Shown here in pieces: positions 8,646 through 16,743 of a DNA stretch of 64,000 bases. The notes under the pieces were generated by a model that ran no database searches, was not told where the DNA came from, and was given only the letters and a program-made list of their open reading frames with translations. Numbering within the stretch: position 1 is the first letter of the stretch; the number at the start of each line of letters is the position of its first letter. Location: assembly GCF_007680605.1 (NCBI RefSeq), contig NZ_VEIO01000001.1, positions 124,001-188,000 on the forward strand, read 5' to 3'. The position numbers and the translations under genes were made by a program. The stretch comes from Paenibacillus xylanexedens. GTDB lineage: Bacteria > Bacillota > Bacilli > Paenibacillales > Paenibacillaceae.

Positions 8646-8774
8646 GGGCGGACTTTGTGTAGGGCGCGACAAAATGAGATCGTGTGCCCTGAGTAAGCAA
8701 CACCAATATCATGGTTCGACCCGCAGGCTTTGCACCTTATTTGCTTGACCACTATAAATAAGGGGCTGAAGGCC
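8631..8774 (+). promoter_or_regulatory. structured leader RNA with competing stems before the FusB-family gene
   Basis: GCAAAGCCTG (8631-8640) pairs perfectly with CAGGCTTTGC (8724-8733). The same 5' arm can also pair locally with GG-A-CTTTG near 8652-8658, so the two folds exclude each other. Inside lies a hairpin near 8669-8692 (GGGCGCGA with TCGTGTGCCC). A last hairpin, CCTTATTT (8735-8742) with AAATAAGG (8756-8763), covers most of the AAGGGG ribosome site of the ATG at 8775. No known riboswitch class was recognised. Confidence 0.6.
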
Positions 8775-9416
8775 ATGCAAACACCATTTATTCATAATCA
8801 TCAATATAACTATATTTATAAACAAGCCAAATTTCTGCTGAAAACGCTGCGCTCGGTCGTGGACCCCAAAGTATTGGATACGGTCCGCTACACCGTCAGT
8901 ACGAATGCCGTAGGCATCTTCGATGATCTGACGCTGGAACAAAAGCAGCTGCTGGAGCAGCTGTCCTCGTATGCGACGCCGCATGACGTGCAGCTTTACC
9001 TGAATCAGCTTGAAGAATATCTGATTCCATACCCACAGGTTACAGCCAAGCAGATTCAAAAACTGTTTCCAAAGGCGAAGAAGCTTAAGCTACCTGATCT
9101 GGAATCCATCGATTATACACACACCACGTACTTGAGATGGATGGACATTGCGACCAGCCGTTTGTTCATCGTGTACCCGCACGAAGGAAAATTCCTCGGG
9201 ATTGAGGGACGAATTACGCCCACGAATAAGAAGGGGTACTGCATGTTCTGTCATCGCCATCAGGAGCTGGGGTTTTTCAACGTGAAGACCAAGGCACAGT
9301 CGGCGGACAATTTTGCATCCGTTGGCCAGTATGTGTGTATGGATGATAAGGCGTGTAATGAGAGCATTACGGATATCAGCATGCTGAAGAAGTTTCTGCT
9401 TGCAACGATGAAATAA
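8775..9416 (+). CDS. FusB-family elongation factor G-binding protein
   Basis: A 213-residue cytoplasmic protein, the same length as staphylococcal FusB. The N-terminal helical half (about 1-125) is followed by the treble-clef zinc-finger half, with cysteines at 156, 159, 188 and 194 (C-x2-C and C-x5-C). Family members bind EF-G and help it leave the ribosome, which protects against fusidic acid. Chromosomal homologues in Gram-positives may act as general translation rescue factors or intrinsic resistance genes. The ATG at 8775 follows AAGGGG, which is buried in a leader hairpin. It has its own promoter and a terminator at 9495-9524, so it is a single-gene unit. An ATG-less upstream extension is possible but would run through the leader structure. 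Confidence 0.88.
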   Translation: MQTPFIHNHQYNYIYKQAKFLLKTLRSVVDPKVLDTVRYTVSTNAVGIFDDLTLEQKQLLEQLSSYATPHDVQLYLNQLEEYLIPYPQVTAKQIQKLFPKAKKLKLPDLESIDYTHTTYLRWMDIATSRLFIVYPHEGKFLGIEGRITPTNKKGYCMFCHRHQELGFFNVKTKAQSADNFASVGQYVCMDDKACNESITDISMLKKFLLATMK

Positions 9417-9494
9417 AGCTGGAGATTCGGGTGTAACGAATATATCCAAACTGGTCAAACGACGTTAGTATCGTAAAATAGCACAAAACACAGG

Positions 9495-9524
9495 AAGGGC
9501 CGCTCAGTTGAGTGGCCCTTTTTG
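9495..9524 (+). terminator. intrinsic terminator
   Basis: AAGGGCCGCTCA (9495-9506) pairs with TGAGTGGCCCTT (9509-9520) with one mismatch, followed by a T run. It ends the FusB-family transcript. The following 140 bases up to 9664 hold nothing clear. Confidence 0.93.
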
Positions 9525-9664
9525 ATGTGTAATGCCGGAGTGTTTACTTACCGTAACCGCTCTTGAGAAGCGGAAACGGGTGATTCATTTTACCAAAGGC
9601 GGAGCGGAATGTGAGGCGTTTATTTTTTCAATTGTGAAAGGGGTGGATGGACCCTAACCATTTA

Positions 9665-10264
9665 TTATGTTGACTGTTCAGCAAATGCGCTGGCATAGTT
9701 AACGCCCAACTCGTACGCCTGATGCAGCAGTTCCTCATAGTGTTTCGGCGGAGCATCCACCGTTTCGTACAGGAATTCAACCTTGGAGCGGGACACACCG
9801 CAGTAATCGGCGATACCGACATTGAGCAGGTTGCGAATCGAGTCACCATAGCCCCGCTTATTCATCTGTTCTTCCGTCACACCGGAAAGAGCAATCCACA
9901 GAATTTGCTCATGATGCAGATTGTTCGCACCATAGGCAAAACTGTTGTTCATGACGCGATCAATGTACCCTTTCAGCATCGCTGGCAGATGCCACCACCA
10001 CAGAGGGAAGACAAGAGCAATGGCATCGTGTTTCTTGAGACGTGCAATTTCCGTTTCAATCTGGGGGGAGAATCGCTGATGATCTTGCGTATAGTCCGGT
10101 TCATCTTCTGCCCGCAGGACCGGATCAAAACCAATCTCGTGCAAATCCACGATTTCGGCTTGATGACCTGCTTCGGTCAGACCTTGAACGAAACGATCGG
10201 TGACCTGAAAGGTCAGGGAATCTTTGCGCGAATGAGACACCACCACTAATACGTTCATTATCAA
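9665..10264 (-). CDS. NAD(P)H-dependent flavin oxidoreductase (flavodoxin-like fold, NQO/KefF-MdaB group)
   Basis: A 199-residue cytoplasmic quinone-reductase-like protein. The N-terminal VVVSHSRKDS segment is the FMN phosphate loop, and FPLWWWHLPAMLKGYIDRV (about 98-116) is the signature of this fold. It probably reduces quinones or electrophilic compounds. The TTG at 10264 lies 6 bases after AAAGG; the ATG two codons in (10258) has longer spacing and is the alternative. It is divergent from an HxlR regulator, a frequent arrangement in which the regulator senses quinones or aldehydes and represses the reductase. Confidence 0.88.
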   Translation of the reverse strand: MIMNVLVVVSHSRKDSLTFQVTDRFVQGLTEAGHQAEIVDLHEIGFDPVLRAEDEPDYTQDHQRFSPQIETEIARLKKHDAIALVFPLWWWHLPAMLKGYIDRVMNNSFAYGANNLHHEQILWIALSGVTEEQMNKRGYGDSIRNLLNVGIADYCGVSRSKVEFLYETVDAPPKHYEELLHQAYELGVNYASAFAEQST

Positions 10265-10431
10265 TCACAACCTTTCTGGAGCACGGTTCGGTAGCCAGAG
10301 CTCCTCTGCTGATGCTATTATAAACAGAGTTGAAAACATCTGGAAGTACGCACTTTATTGTTCTATAGGGAGATGAAAGTACCCTAAGAGCATGAAATTT
10401 GAACGTGAAACTTAAAAGTACCTTGATGGAA

Positions 10432-10471
10432 ATGTCATGATTTAAGAACCATGATATAAAGGCCATGACAT
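10432..10471. promoter_or_regulatory. inverted repeat, candidate HxlR operator
   Basis: ATGTCATG (10432-10439) and CATGACAT (10464-10471) are a perfect inverted repeat in the 240-base divergent region, 33 bases before the HxlR start. Three AGTAC copies (10345, 10378, 10417) lie further left, toward the oxidoreductase gene. Either could be the regulator's site. Confidence 0.45.
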
Positions 10472-10504
10472 GAGGCTCGGAAAGATAACGGAGGGAAGAC
10501 CAAG

Positions 10505-10879
10505 ATGGAACAAGATCAGACAAATAGTGAGGCTCCCAAGAAATATAGAGTTGGCGTTGAAGCAGCGCTGGAAGTGATGGGTGGCAAGTGGAAGCCGCTC
10601 ATTATTTATCATTTGTTTACAGGGTGCAAAAGAACGTCGGAGCTGAAGCGGTTAATTCCCGACATTACGCAGAAAATGCTGACCACACAGCTGAGAGCAC
10701 TGGAAAAGGATGAGATCGTGCAACGTAAGGTATACTCTGAGGTTCCTCCGCGAGTGGAGTATGAGGTGACAGCGTATGGATTGGGACTTAAGCCTGCGCT
10801 GGATCTTCTGTGTTACTGGGGAGAAGATCATCTGGACAAGGTTTACGGGGATAAGTCGAAGGTGTTGGAGGACTTTTAA
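10505..10879 (+). CDS. HxlR-family winged-helix transcriptional regulator
   Basis: A 124-residue regulator with the typical HxlR core: VMGGKWKPLIIYHLFTG, then the recognition region FSEL-like TSELKRLIPDITQKMLTTQLRALE, then a PPRVEYEVTAYG wing and a C-terminal dimerisation helix. GGAGGG precedes the ATG. Unlike YodB-type sensors there is no N-terminal cysteine; the cysteines seen are C40 (GCKRT) and one near residue 103, so redox sensing is uncertain. Its divergent partner is a flavin oxidoreductase, the probable target. Confidence 0.9.
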   Translation: MEQDQTNSEAPKKYRVGVEAALEVMGGKWKPLIIYHLFTGCKRTSELKRLIPDITQKMLTTQLRALEKDEIVQRKVYSEVPPRVEYEVTAYGLGLKPALDLLCYWGEDHLDKVYGDKSKVLEDF

Positions 10880-10915
10880 TTCCAAGAAAAACGTGAAGGA
10901 CAGGGGAGAGAATCG

Positions 10916-11542
10916 GTGGAACATACAACGAATGCGCAAGGATTAAGCCAAGTGAATCAAACGGGTCAATTAAGCCATTCCGACCAAAACATGCAAGCCA
11001 ATAGGGCTAAACAAGTTAATAAGTCCACGAAGGATACTCCGGCCAACTCAAGCGATCTAACCAATCCAGAAAAACAGACTGTACCGATCCGCTGTGAAGG
11101 GGTTGCGGTGGTACTCTTGAAGAAAGATCTGAATGAATTTCATGTCCTGATGCTGAAACGGGCTGGTCGAATGCTTCATGGTGAGTGGTGTTATATTGGC
11201 GGTGGTATTGAGCAAGGGGAAAAGGCATGGGAAGCCGCGCTTCGAGAGATTCATGAAGAAACCGGCATCACGAATGTTCGTTTGTACACGACTAATCAGT
11301 TCGAACAGTTCTATTCACACGCAGAGGATTATATCTATATGGCCCCTGTATTTGTAGGTTATGTGCACGAGGATCAGTCTGTCCAGTTAAATCATGAGCA
11401 TAGCGATTACCGATGGATGACGTTTGACGAAGCCAAACAAAACGCAGCATTGCCCGGAATAGATGATATTCTGGATTTTGTAGAAAAGCATTTTGTCAGA
11501 AAAGCCCCTTCCAAGTGGTTGCAGATTAATACGCATCAATAG
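10916..11542 (+). CDS. Nudix hydrolase with a low-complexity N-terminal extension
   Basis: A 208-residue protein. Residues 1-60 are polar and Gln/Asn/Ser-rich with no fold expected; the Nudix domain follows. The Nudix box is complete: GGIEQGEKAWEAALREI then HEETGI (about 98-120), with the catalytic REIHEE. Such enzymes cleave nucleoside diphosphate derivatives. The GTG at 10916 follows GGGGAGA by about 6 bases; an internal start near residue 60 would give a normal-size enzyme, so the extension is uncertain. It lies 36 bases after the HxlR gene and may be co-transcribed. Confidence 0.85.
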   Translation: MEHTTNAQGLSQVNQTGQLSHSDQNMQANRAKQVNKSTKDTPANSSDLTNPEKQTVPIRCEGVAVVLLKKDLNEFHVLMLKRAGRMLHGEWCYIGGGIEQGEKAWEAALREIHEETGITNVRLYTTNQFEQFYSHAEDYIYMAPVFVGYVHEDQSVQLNHEHSDYRWMTFDEAKQNAALPGIDDILDFVEKHFVRKAPSKWLQINTHQ

Positions 11543-11557
11543 AGAGGTGTGAGAAAT

Positions 11558-12682
11558 ATGATTAATGAACAATATTATGAGAAGCTTAATCAGGACGCAA
11601 TGGACAATTATCTATTTTACAAACAAGAAGCTGAGGCAAAGGTACATAGAAGAGAGTATACAACAAGTAAACGGTATGACATTATGCCCTTTTGGTTGGA
11701 ACGTGAGGGACAAATCCCTGGAGAACTTTCGAACGAAGAAACAGATACCTATTACGAGTTTGATGATCAAGGCAGATTGCTGATATTGGCCTGTGACGAT
11801 CTCATTGACGGTTATACGTATGTTACATATAAAGATGATCTGATAACGACAAGAACATATGTTGAGGGCACATTGGATGGAGTGAAGGAATATAGGTTGC
11901 AGGGCGGGCATGTCTATCGATCTGTAGAATATCTTTCTCGGTTTAATAAAATTAACGTTGAAGAATATATTTATGAGGGCAACCTGCTTGTGCAAGTCTA
12001 TCAGCCGCAATATGAAAATAATAAATATTACGATCATCTTGTCCGAACGTATTTCGAATATGATAAGCAAAATATCCTGCTACGAGTGTTAGATGGAACG
12101 CAAGGTGTGATTTATGTCAGAATGGCAGACACAGAAGTTCAGACATTGCGGGAAACGGTGAAAAAGGAACTCATGTTGGCGGTGAAGCAAACCATAGATA
12201 CGCTCTGTGACTCTCCATCGGAAAGTTCCTATTGTTTCTTATCCATCTACTTGCATGATGAAGTTCATGCAGTGTACTCGCCTATGTTCAACCCGGGTTG
12301 GGATGAGGTAAGAGAGGAACAGATAGAAGAAAAAGATGAGCATGATGAGTATTATCATTACAGACTTTGGAGTTCAGGCGAACATCCATTGAATGATCAA
12401 CAAGAGCTGGAGGATCATGATCTGATCCAGAGGCTTCGAACTTTGATTATATATTGGCGTAGCAGAGGAGATTGGTTTGAAGAAGGCAAGCGCTTGTGGC
12501 AGGAGGTTGCCTACGAGCTAAATGTAACGACTAAATGGTCCGAATATTCCCAACTTACAGATCATTTTGTTGTGTTTGTTGAATGGGAAGCGATGGATAT
12601 CATGAATGGAGATTTACATGCAAGCATACCTGCGGGCAAGCTAGAGTTGTTACAGTTAGAAGACTTGGCACCGAACAATTAA
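11558..12682 (+). CDS. large acidic protein of unknown function
   Basis: A 374-residue protein, no signal or membrane segment. The first half has tandem beta-like segments rich in Tyr/Asp/Gly (for example YYEFDDQGRLL, YTYVTYKDDL, YIYEGNLLVQVY) resembling YD/MORN-type hairpins. The second half contains an acidic stretch near residue 250 (REEQIEEKDEHDE). The ATG at 11558 has GAGAGG upstream; a GTG at 11549 is too close to that site. It follows the Nudix gene by 15 bases, so the two are probably co-transcribed. No family is recognised; an immunity-type role is possible from the neighbouring genes but is a guess. Confidence 0.7.
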   Translation: MINEQYYEKLNQDAMDNYLFYKQEAEAKVHRREYTTSKRYDIMPFWLEREGQIPGELSNEETDTYYEFDDQGRLLILACDDLIDGYTYVTYKDDLITTRTYVEGTLDGVKEYRLQGGHVYRSVEYLSRFNKINVEEYIYEGNLLVQVYQPQYENNKYYDHLVRTYFEYDKQNILLRVLDGTQGVIYVRMADTEVQTLRETVKKELMLAVKQTIDTLCDSPSESSYCFLSIYLHDEVHAVYSPMFNPGWDEVREEQIEEKDEHDEYYHYRLWSSGEHPLNDQQELEDHDLIQRLRTLIIYWRSRGDWFEEGKRLWQEVAYELNVTTKWSEYSQLTDHFVVFVEWEAMDIMNGDLHASIPAGKLELLQLEDLAPNN

Positions 12683-12729
12683 TAAAGTGCAACTAATATA
12701 ACCTAACCAAAAATCAGGGGGGATAACTC

Positions 12730-13167
12730 ATTACGTTCAAGACGATTTATCCAAGAGCTGTACTGCAATTAATTTGTATGTTAATGATTGTAGTTTTATT
12801 TTCTAGAAATGTTTTTTATGATGAAAATGGTGTTATGAAATACATCGATTTATTTTTTTTCGTCTTCATCATGGGTTATATCATCTTTCTAGTCGGGCGG
12901 ATATTTTTCACCAAACCTAGCGTTACGCTGGATAGCGATCATATCATCTCTACCAAATTACAGAAATACGATGCTTCTCAGATTGAGTGTATTTATATGA
13001 ATTACAGACGAATCGGGTTTAAATTGTATGGTAAACGGATTGTGCCAATGGATTTATGTTTTTATTTTAAGGGAGATCAAGAGACCGCAGGGGTGGAAGC
13101 TGTCCGTGAATGGGCCGCGCGGAACGACAAAGAGATCAAACACAAGTTTTTTCAATCTTGGGTGTAG
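12730..13167 (+). CDS. small membrane protein with PH-like domain, possible ATT start
   Basis: Two hydrophobic segments (about 11-27 and 38-57 from the ATT) are followed by a cytoplasmic domain of beta character (KPSVTLDSDHIIST ... FYFKGDQ) resembling small bacterial PH-like domains. The first ATG (12778) has no ribosome site and would cut the first membrane helix. The frame is open back to a TAA at 12724, and GGGGGG at 12715-12720 sits 9 bases before an ATT at 12730, which would begin MTFKTIYPRAVLQL. An ATT start is rare but fits best here. Function unknown. Confidence 0.55.
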   Translation: MTFKTIYPRAVLQLICMLMIVVLFSRNVFYDENGVMKYIDLFFFVFIMGYIIFLVGRIFFTKPSVTLDSDHIISTKLQKYDASQIECIYMNYRRIGFKLYGKRIVPMDLCFYFKGDQETAGVEAVREWAARNDKEIKHKFFQSWV

Positions 13168-13225
13168 ACCGGCATGTTTGTGAGTGTAAGAGAATGTTGA
13201 GGCTGGAAAATCTGGAGGAGTAGCG

Positions 13226-13744
13226 ATGAAAACTATAGAACAATTTCTAACCAGCGATTGGTATAAAAATGTCACGGCTGAACTTGTTCAGCTTAAACCT
13301 CAGGTGAAATTTGTGGAACATGCTAGTTATGAAGCATCGTTGCTGATGGATTCTTTTAGAGAACGCAAATATGTTCTGGAGGGCTTTAACGGCCCTGCTC
13401 CAACCGAAGAAGAATGTGTGCAGTGGATTATGGAACAGATTGCCGAGGACAAGGACGAGATTATGTCTTATGTGGTAGCCCGGTTAACGTTCAGTGAGCA
13501 GTTGGATGATGATCCGGACGGGGAATTTGCTGAGGGCGAAGAACTGGATGCAGGGGATCGGTCGGAAGTGGTAGAGATTTTGGGATTTACGAGATCGGTT
13601 ATCGCAATCACGGTCATTGAATATGATCTGGTGAAGAATCATCCGAAACAATTAACGGCGTTTTTCAAACGCACACGTATTCCCGGCGCAGCCAAATTCG
13701 CATCAGAGATTAAAAAGCTCTACAAGCAGGAGAGAGGCCTATGA
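13226..13744 (+). CDS. uncharacterised acidic protein, coupled to a DUF4085 gene
   Basis: A 172-residue cytoplasmic protein without a recognised domain. It is acidic in the middle (DDDPDGEFAEGEELD, near 93-107) and ends with a basic helix (KFASEIKKLYKQERG). The ATG follows GGAGGAG at good spacing. Its stop overlaps the next start in ATGA, so the two are translationally coupled and likely work together. Confidence 0.75.
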   Translation: MKTIEQFLTSDWYKNVTAELVQLKPQVKFVEHASYEASLLMDSFRERKYVLEGFNGPAPTEEECVQWIMEQIAEDKDEIMSYVVARLTFSEQLDDDPDGEFAEGEELDAGDRSEVVEILGFTRSVIAITVIEYDLVKNHPKQLTAFFKRTRIPGAAKFASEIKKLYKQERGL

Positions 13745-14604
13745 AATATTTAACAAAAGAGTGGTATGAAACGTGCCAGCAGACAGGGCTTCATTTTGGC
13801 TTGAGAGTACATAAAGGCGCGGCGTCGCTGGATGAGGCTCTTTTCCAGAGACTGTATAAACGGAAGGAAAAAGAGCATATAAAGCAAGAGCGTGAGATCT
13901 ATGATACCGATCCTCGATTCATGCTGGAGCAGGATGGCCAGGTGATGACCCGTGCAGACAAAGCTTTTAGCGGGGAAGAGATCACGGCAGAAGACCAGAT
14001 GGTGTATCACATGCCGCCGGAAGAGCGAGCGCATATTGAGAAGCTGATTGCCGAATATGATGCCCGTCCTGCTTTTGATGAGAAGCAATGTAAAGACAAG
14101 TATAAAGAAGCGATGGAGTGGAACTTCCGATACCATGCGGAGAAATTACCTGCTGAGATCTTGGAACAGATTGCGGACATCCGAGTGTTTGCACTGGGTT
14201 ATTGTACAAGCGATGTCCTGCGGCAACTCAAGAAAAAGAGTGCAGAGAATACCCAAGAGATGGAACGCATCGGACAAGACTACAGGGAAGCGATGTTGGA
14301 TCAGAATATTGCGGATGATGTTCACCGCCGGGTGCAATTTCACGATTGCCAGGTGACCAAACTGTTGCACTCCGATAATCTGGTTATCAGTTTTGACAAC
14401 CGTGGCGGCTTCACCGAAATCAATAAACTCACGTTGACTGCCCCTGAAATTGTTAAGCAAGAAGGTGAGATCGTTGGCAGTCACTGGTTGTACCAGGAGC
14501 TGTATGGGATCGATCAGGGGTACGAACTGCATGTTCTTTTGGATGGAGAACCTATGCCTGAATTGATCGTACGTTGTACCGATATTATTGCGGAGATTGA
14601 GTGA
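13741..14604 (+). CDS. DUF4085 family protein
   Basis: A 287-residue cytoplasmic protein. The opening MKYLTKEWYETCQQTGL and the conserved middle around HDCQVTKLLHSDNLVISFDN match my recollection of the DUF4085 family, known from Bacillus-related genomes and without a known function. The N-terminal third is highly charged and probably helical; the C-terminal half is beta-rich. It overlaps the preceding gene by four bases. The shared opening TKEWY/TSDWY of the two coupled genes suggests they may be distant relatives, which is inference. Confidence 0.75.
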   Translation: MKYLTKEWYETCQQTGLHFGLRVHKGAASLDEALFQRLYKRKEKEHIKQEREIYDTDPRFMLEQDGQVMTRADKAFSGEEITAEDQMVYHMPPEERAHIEKLIAEYDARPAFDEKQCKDKYKEAMEWNFRYHAEKLPAEILEQIADIRVFALGYCTSDVLRQLKKKSAENTQEMERIGQDYREAMLDQNIADDVHRRVQFHDCQVTKLLHSDNLVISFDNRGGFTEINKLTLTAPEIVKQEGEIVGSHWLYQELYGIDQGYELHVLLDGEPMPELIVRCTDIIAEIE

Positions 14605-14651
14605 GGGGTTACCATTTTGCTTCGGCTGCGTTATTTGTATCTCATGTATGT

Positions 14652-14696
14652 AAAAAAAGAGATCATGCCTGTTCACACCAAGGCATGGTCTCTTTT
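14652..14696. terminator. bidirectional intrinsic terminator
   Basis: AAAAGAGATCATGCC (14655-14669) pairs with GGCATGGTCTCTTTT (14682-14696) with one mismatch. A and T tracts on the two sides serve the converging DUF4085 and anti-sigma genes. Confidence 0.93.
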
Positions 14697-14717
14697 CCAA
14701 TCGAAGACCGTGTATGC

Positions 14718-15797
14718 TTAATCCCAATTCCATATCTCTACCCGGTTCAGATGAACATGCTGGAATTCCGGATTCTCGCTAATCTTCTGCAATTCGCGTA
14801 CGGGCCCTGTTACAACAGCACCGTATACTTGTACGCCATTCTTTTTCAGATAGGCAAGTCGTCGTTGATCCCAATCAACACCGTTGTAACTGAGGTTGCT
14901 CGTCATCCATTCCAAATCAGACATCATGGCTTGGATTTGTTCCTTCATCGTTCCTTCTGACTGTGCCAGCTCCTGATCTTTAGTGTCTCTAGGAAAATAA
15001 TTAAACCATCGGCCTCCGCCGTCTTCCATTTCATAGAGCGGCTTAAGCGTCAGATGAGGAACATCATAATCAAACAGTCCTGCTCTCGAATAGGAAAGAT
15101 TTTTTTCCTGCATTTCGCCTGAATAGATCGGCATTGCTGTTACTCGGACATCATATTTAGAGAGCAGCTGCATCAATTGCTCAGGCGATTTTAGATCTTT
15201 CAATGAGATCGACATCTCGGCAACATGTCCGTCATCTATTTTACGAAGCCGCTTGGAAGCGCTATTTTCCTCCGTGTCCTCATGGGAAGGTTTGCCGTCA
15301 ACCAAGTCATACGGAAGGTAAAATGGACCGGGTTCGTTTCCATTTAAATAAGCACCGGTGCTATTCATCTTGTAACTGAATTTACCCGTAATACTTCGTT
15401 CGGCCTGAACCTCACCAGTAATGACTTCCGATGAACCGACAAGGCGATATACCTTCAGATTGGCCTTCTGTGTTAGAAAGGGAGTGACTTCAAACGTCTG
15501 ATGGGGACTTTTTTCGACGCGCAGTCCGTCACCATGCATCTCCACCACCGAAATAATAGAACGCATGAACTCGTTCCGCACCTTGGATTGATCGAAATAC
15601 ATATGCAGAGCCGTAATATAGACATGATAGAGTACAAATATTAAAAGTAGAACTCCCCCTGCGTTCAGGAAAAATTTCCAACGTGTTTTCCATACCATTC
15701 GTCTAAATTGCTTATGACCCCATTCCGGGCGTTGAGGTTCAAAATCATCTGCATGGAGTACAGGCAGTTCATCGGGTTCCGTTGGTTTGGACATCAT
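14718..15797 (-). CDS. membrane anti-sigma factor (YhdL-like)
   Basis: A 359-residue protein, close to the length of Bacillus YhdL. A cytoplasmic N-terminal part (about 1-45) would hold the sigma factor, one membrane helix spans about 46-65, and a large extracellular domain of the Sigma_reg_C type follows (for example the VRVTAMPIYSGEM and GVQVYGAVVTGPV segments). The start overlaps the sigma-factor stop by four bases, so the two are coupled and made in balance, as is normal for such pairs. It would inactivate the ECF sigma factor until an envelope signal is received. Function is inferred from position and architecture. Confidence 0.85.
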   Translation of the reverse strand: MMSKPTEPDELPVLHADDFEPQRPEWGHKQFRRMVWKTRWKFFLNAGGVLLLIFVLYHVYITALHMYFDQSKVRNEFMRSIISVVEMHGDGLRVEKSPHQTFEVTPFLTQKANLKVYRLVGSSEVITGEVQAERSITGKFSYKMNSTGAYLNGNEPGPFYLPYDLVDGKPSHEDTEENSASKRLRKIDDGHVAEMSISLKDLKSPEQLMQLLSKYDVRVTAMPIYSGEMQEKNLSYSRAGLFDYDVPHLTLKPLYEMEDGGGRWFNYFPRDTKDQELAQSEGTMKEQIQAMMSDLEWMTSNLSYNGVDWDQRRLAYLKKNGVQVYGAVVTGPVRELQKISENPEFQHVHLNRVEIWNWD

Positions 15798-16306
15798 TCA
15801 TTCTCTCCTTTCATCTGTAACATCTCTTCTTTAAATCGTGCTCTGGCGCGAAACAGGGTAACTTTGACTTGGCTCATATTCATATCCAGAACCTTGCAAA
15901 GTTCCTTGTAAGACAGCTCATTCATCTCGCGAAGTAGCAGTACAGTCCGATATTGTTCGGGCAGTTTCTTCATGACCTGTTGAATGAGCTTTACCCGTTC
16001 ACGAGCGGCGAGTACTTCCTCGGGAGTACGATATGTATTCTCTACACTTTGTTTCTCCAGTTCCCGGCTCATTTCCATTTCCCCGCGGTTCTTTCGGTAC
16101 CAATCGATAAATAAATGTCGGGCTACTTTGTACAGCCATGCTCTGGCATAGTCGGCATGTTCGGTTTTCATGGATACCATAGCTCTGTAAAATGTTTCTT
16201 GAACTAACTCCTCAGCCGTTTCTTGTGATCCACACATCCGGTAGAGATATAGATGCAGGGAGGACTGGTACTGTTTGAATAGTTCGGCATATAAATCACT
16301 CCTCAT
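15794..16306 (-). CDS. ECF RNA polymerase sigma factor, SigM-like
   Basis: About 170 residues. Region 2 is seen in the first 75 residues (AEELVQETFYRAM ... ARAWLYKVARHLFIDWYRK) and region 4 at about 118-165 (LPEQYRTVLLLREMNELSYKELCKVLDMNMSQVKVTLFRARARFKE). The pattern is closest to SigM-type ECF factors. Start choice is open: an ATG at 16318 touches AAGGAGG with no spacing, while the in-frame ATG at 16306 is 12 bases away; the latter is used here. The downstream anti-sigma gene overlaps it. The pair probably serves cell-envelope stress. No matching TGAAAC/CGTC promoter was seen just upstream. Confidence 0.92.
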   Translation of the reverse strand: MRSDLYAELFKQYQSSLHLYLYRMCGSQETAEELVQETFYRAMVSMKTEHADYARAWLYKVARHLFIDWYRKNRGEMEMSRELEKQSVENTYRTPEEVLAARERVKLIQQVMKKLPEQYRTVLLLREMNELSYKELCKVLDMNMSQVKVTLFRARARFKEEMLQMKGENE

Positions 16307-16450
16307 TCCAGATTTCATCCTCCTTCATTTAAGACAACGGGAGGAGTTGAAAAATGTTACAATTAAATTGAATATTTATTAAAGAGATGAATTGGACTAT
16401 GCTTTTGTCAGGCACGCAAGTTCATAGACACCAAGGAGATGTACACAACT

Positions 16451-16663
16451 ATGGAATTATTTACATCGTTCATTGCCGTTTTTGTATGCATTATTTTCGT
16501 GCTCATCGTTGCAGCCGTTGTACGTTATGCCGTAGATTCGTCCAAAACATCAAGGAAACTTGATCTACTGATGAAGGAAGTACGTGATCTGCGCGCAGAA
16601 GTCAGGCAGCTTCAGTATACGAAAGGGCAGGACAGTCAACATATTATCGATGAAAAAGTGTAA
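16451..16663 (+). CDS. small membrane-anchored coiled-coil protein
   Basis: About 70 residues: an N-terminal membrane helix (about 4-27, rich in Val/Ile) and then a charged helix (KTSRKLDLLMKEVRDLRAEVRQLQ) with heptad spacing. AAGGAG lies 12 bases before this ATG and directly against an in-frame ATG at 16439. It is divergent from the sigma factor. Such small proteins are common in Bacillota, and the function is unknown. Confidence 0.65.
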   Translation: MELFTSFIAVFVCIIFVLIVAAVVRYAVDSSKTSRKLDLLMKEVRDLRAEVRQLQYTKGQDSQHIIDEKV

Positions 16664-16743
16664 TAGCTGTGTGAAGCGGTGGATCATGTAAGTTAGTGAG
16701 TGGTGGATATCATGATAACTTGAATCGGGGGTGCACAACGTTT

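Noticed and set aside
8711-8734. GGTTCGACCC segment resembling a tRNA T-arm
   Set aside because: The flanking bases do not form the T-stem, acceptor or anticodon arms of a tRNA or tmRNA.
9541-9664. Weak hairpin CCGCTC/AAGCGG after the FusB-family terminator
   Set aside because: Short imperfect stem with no T tract; no role can be supported.
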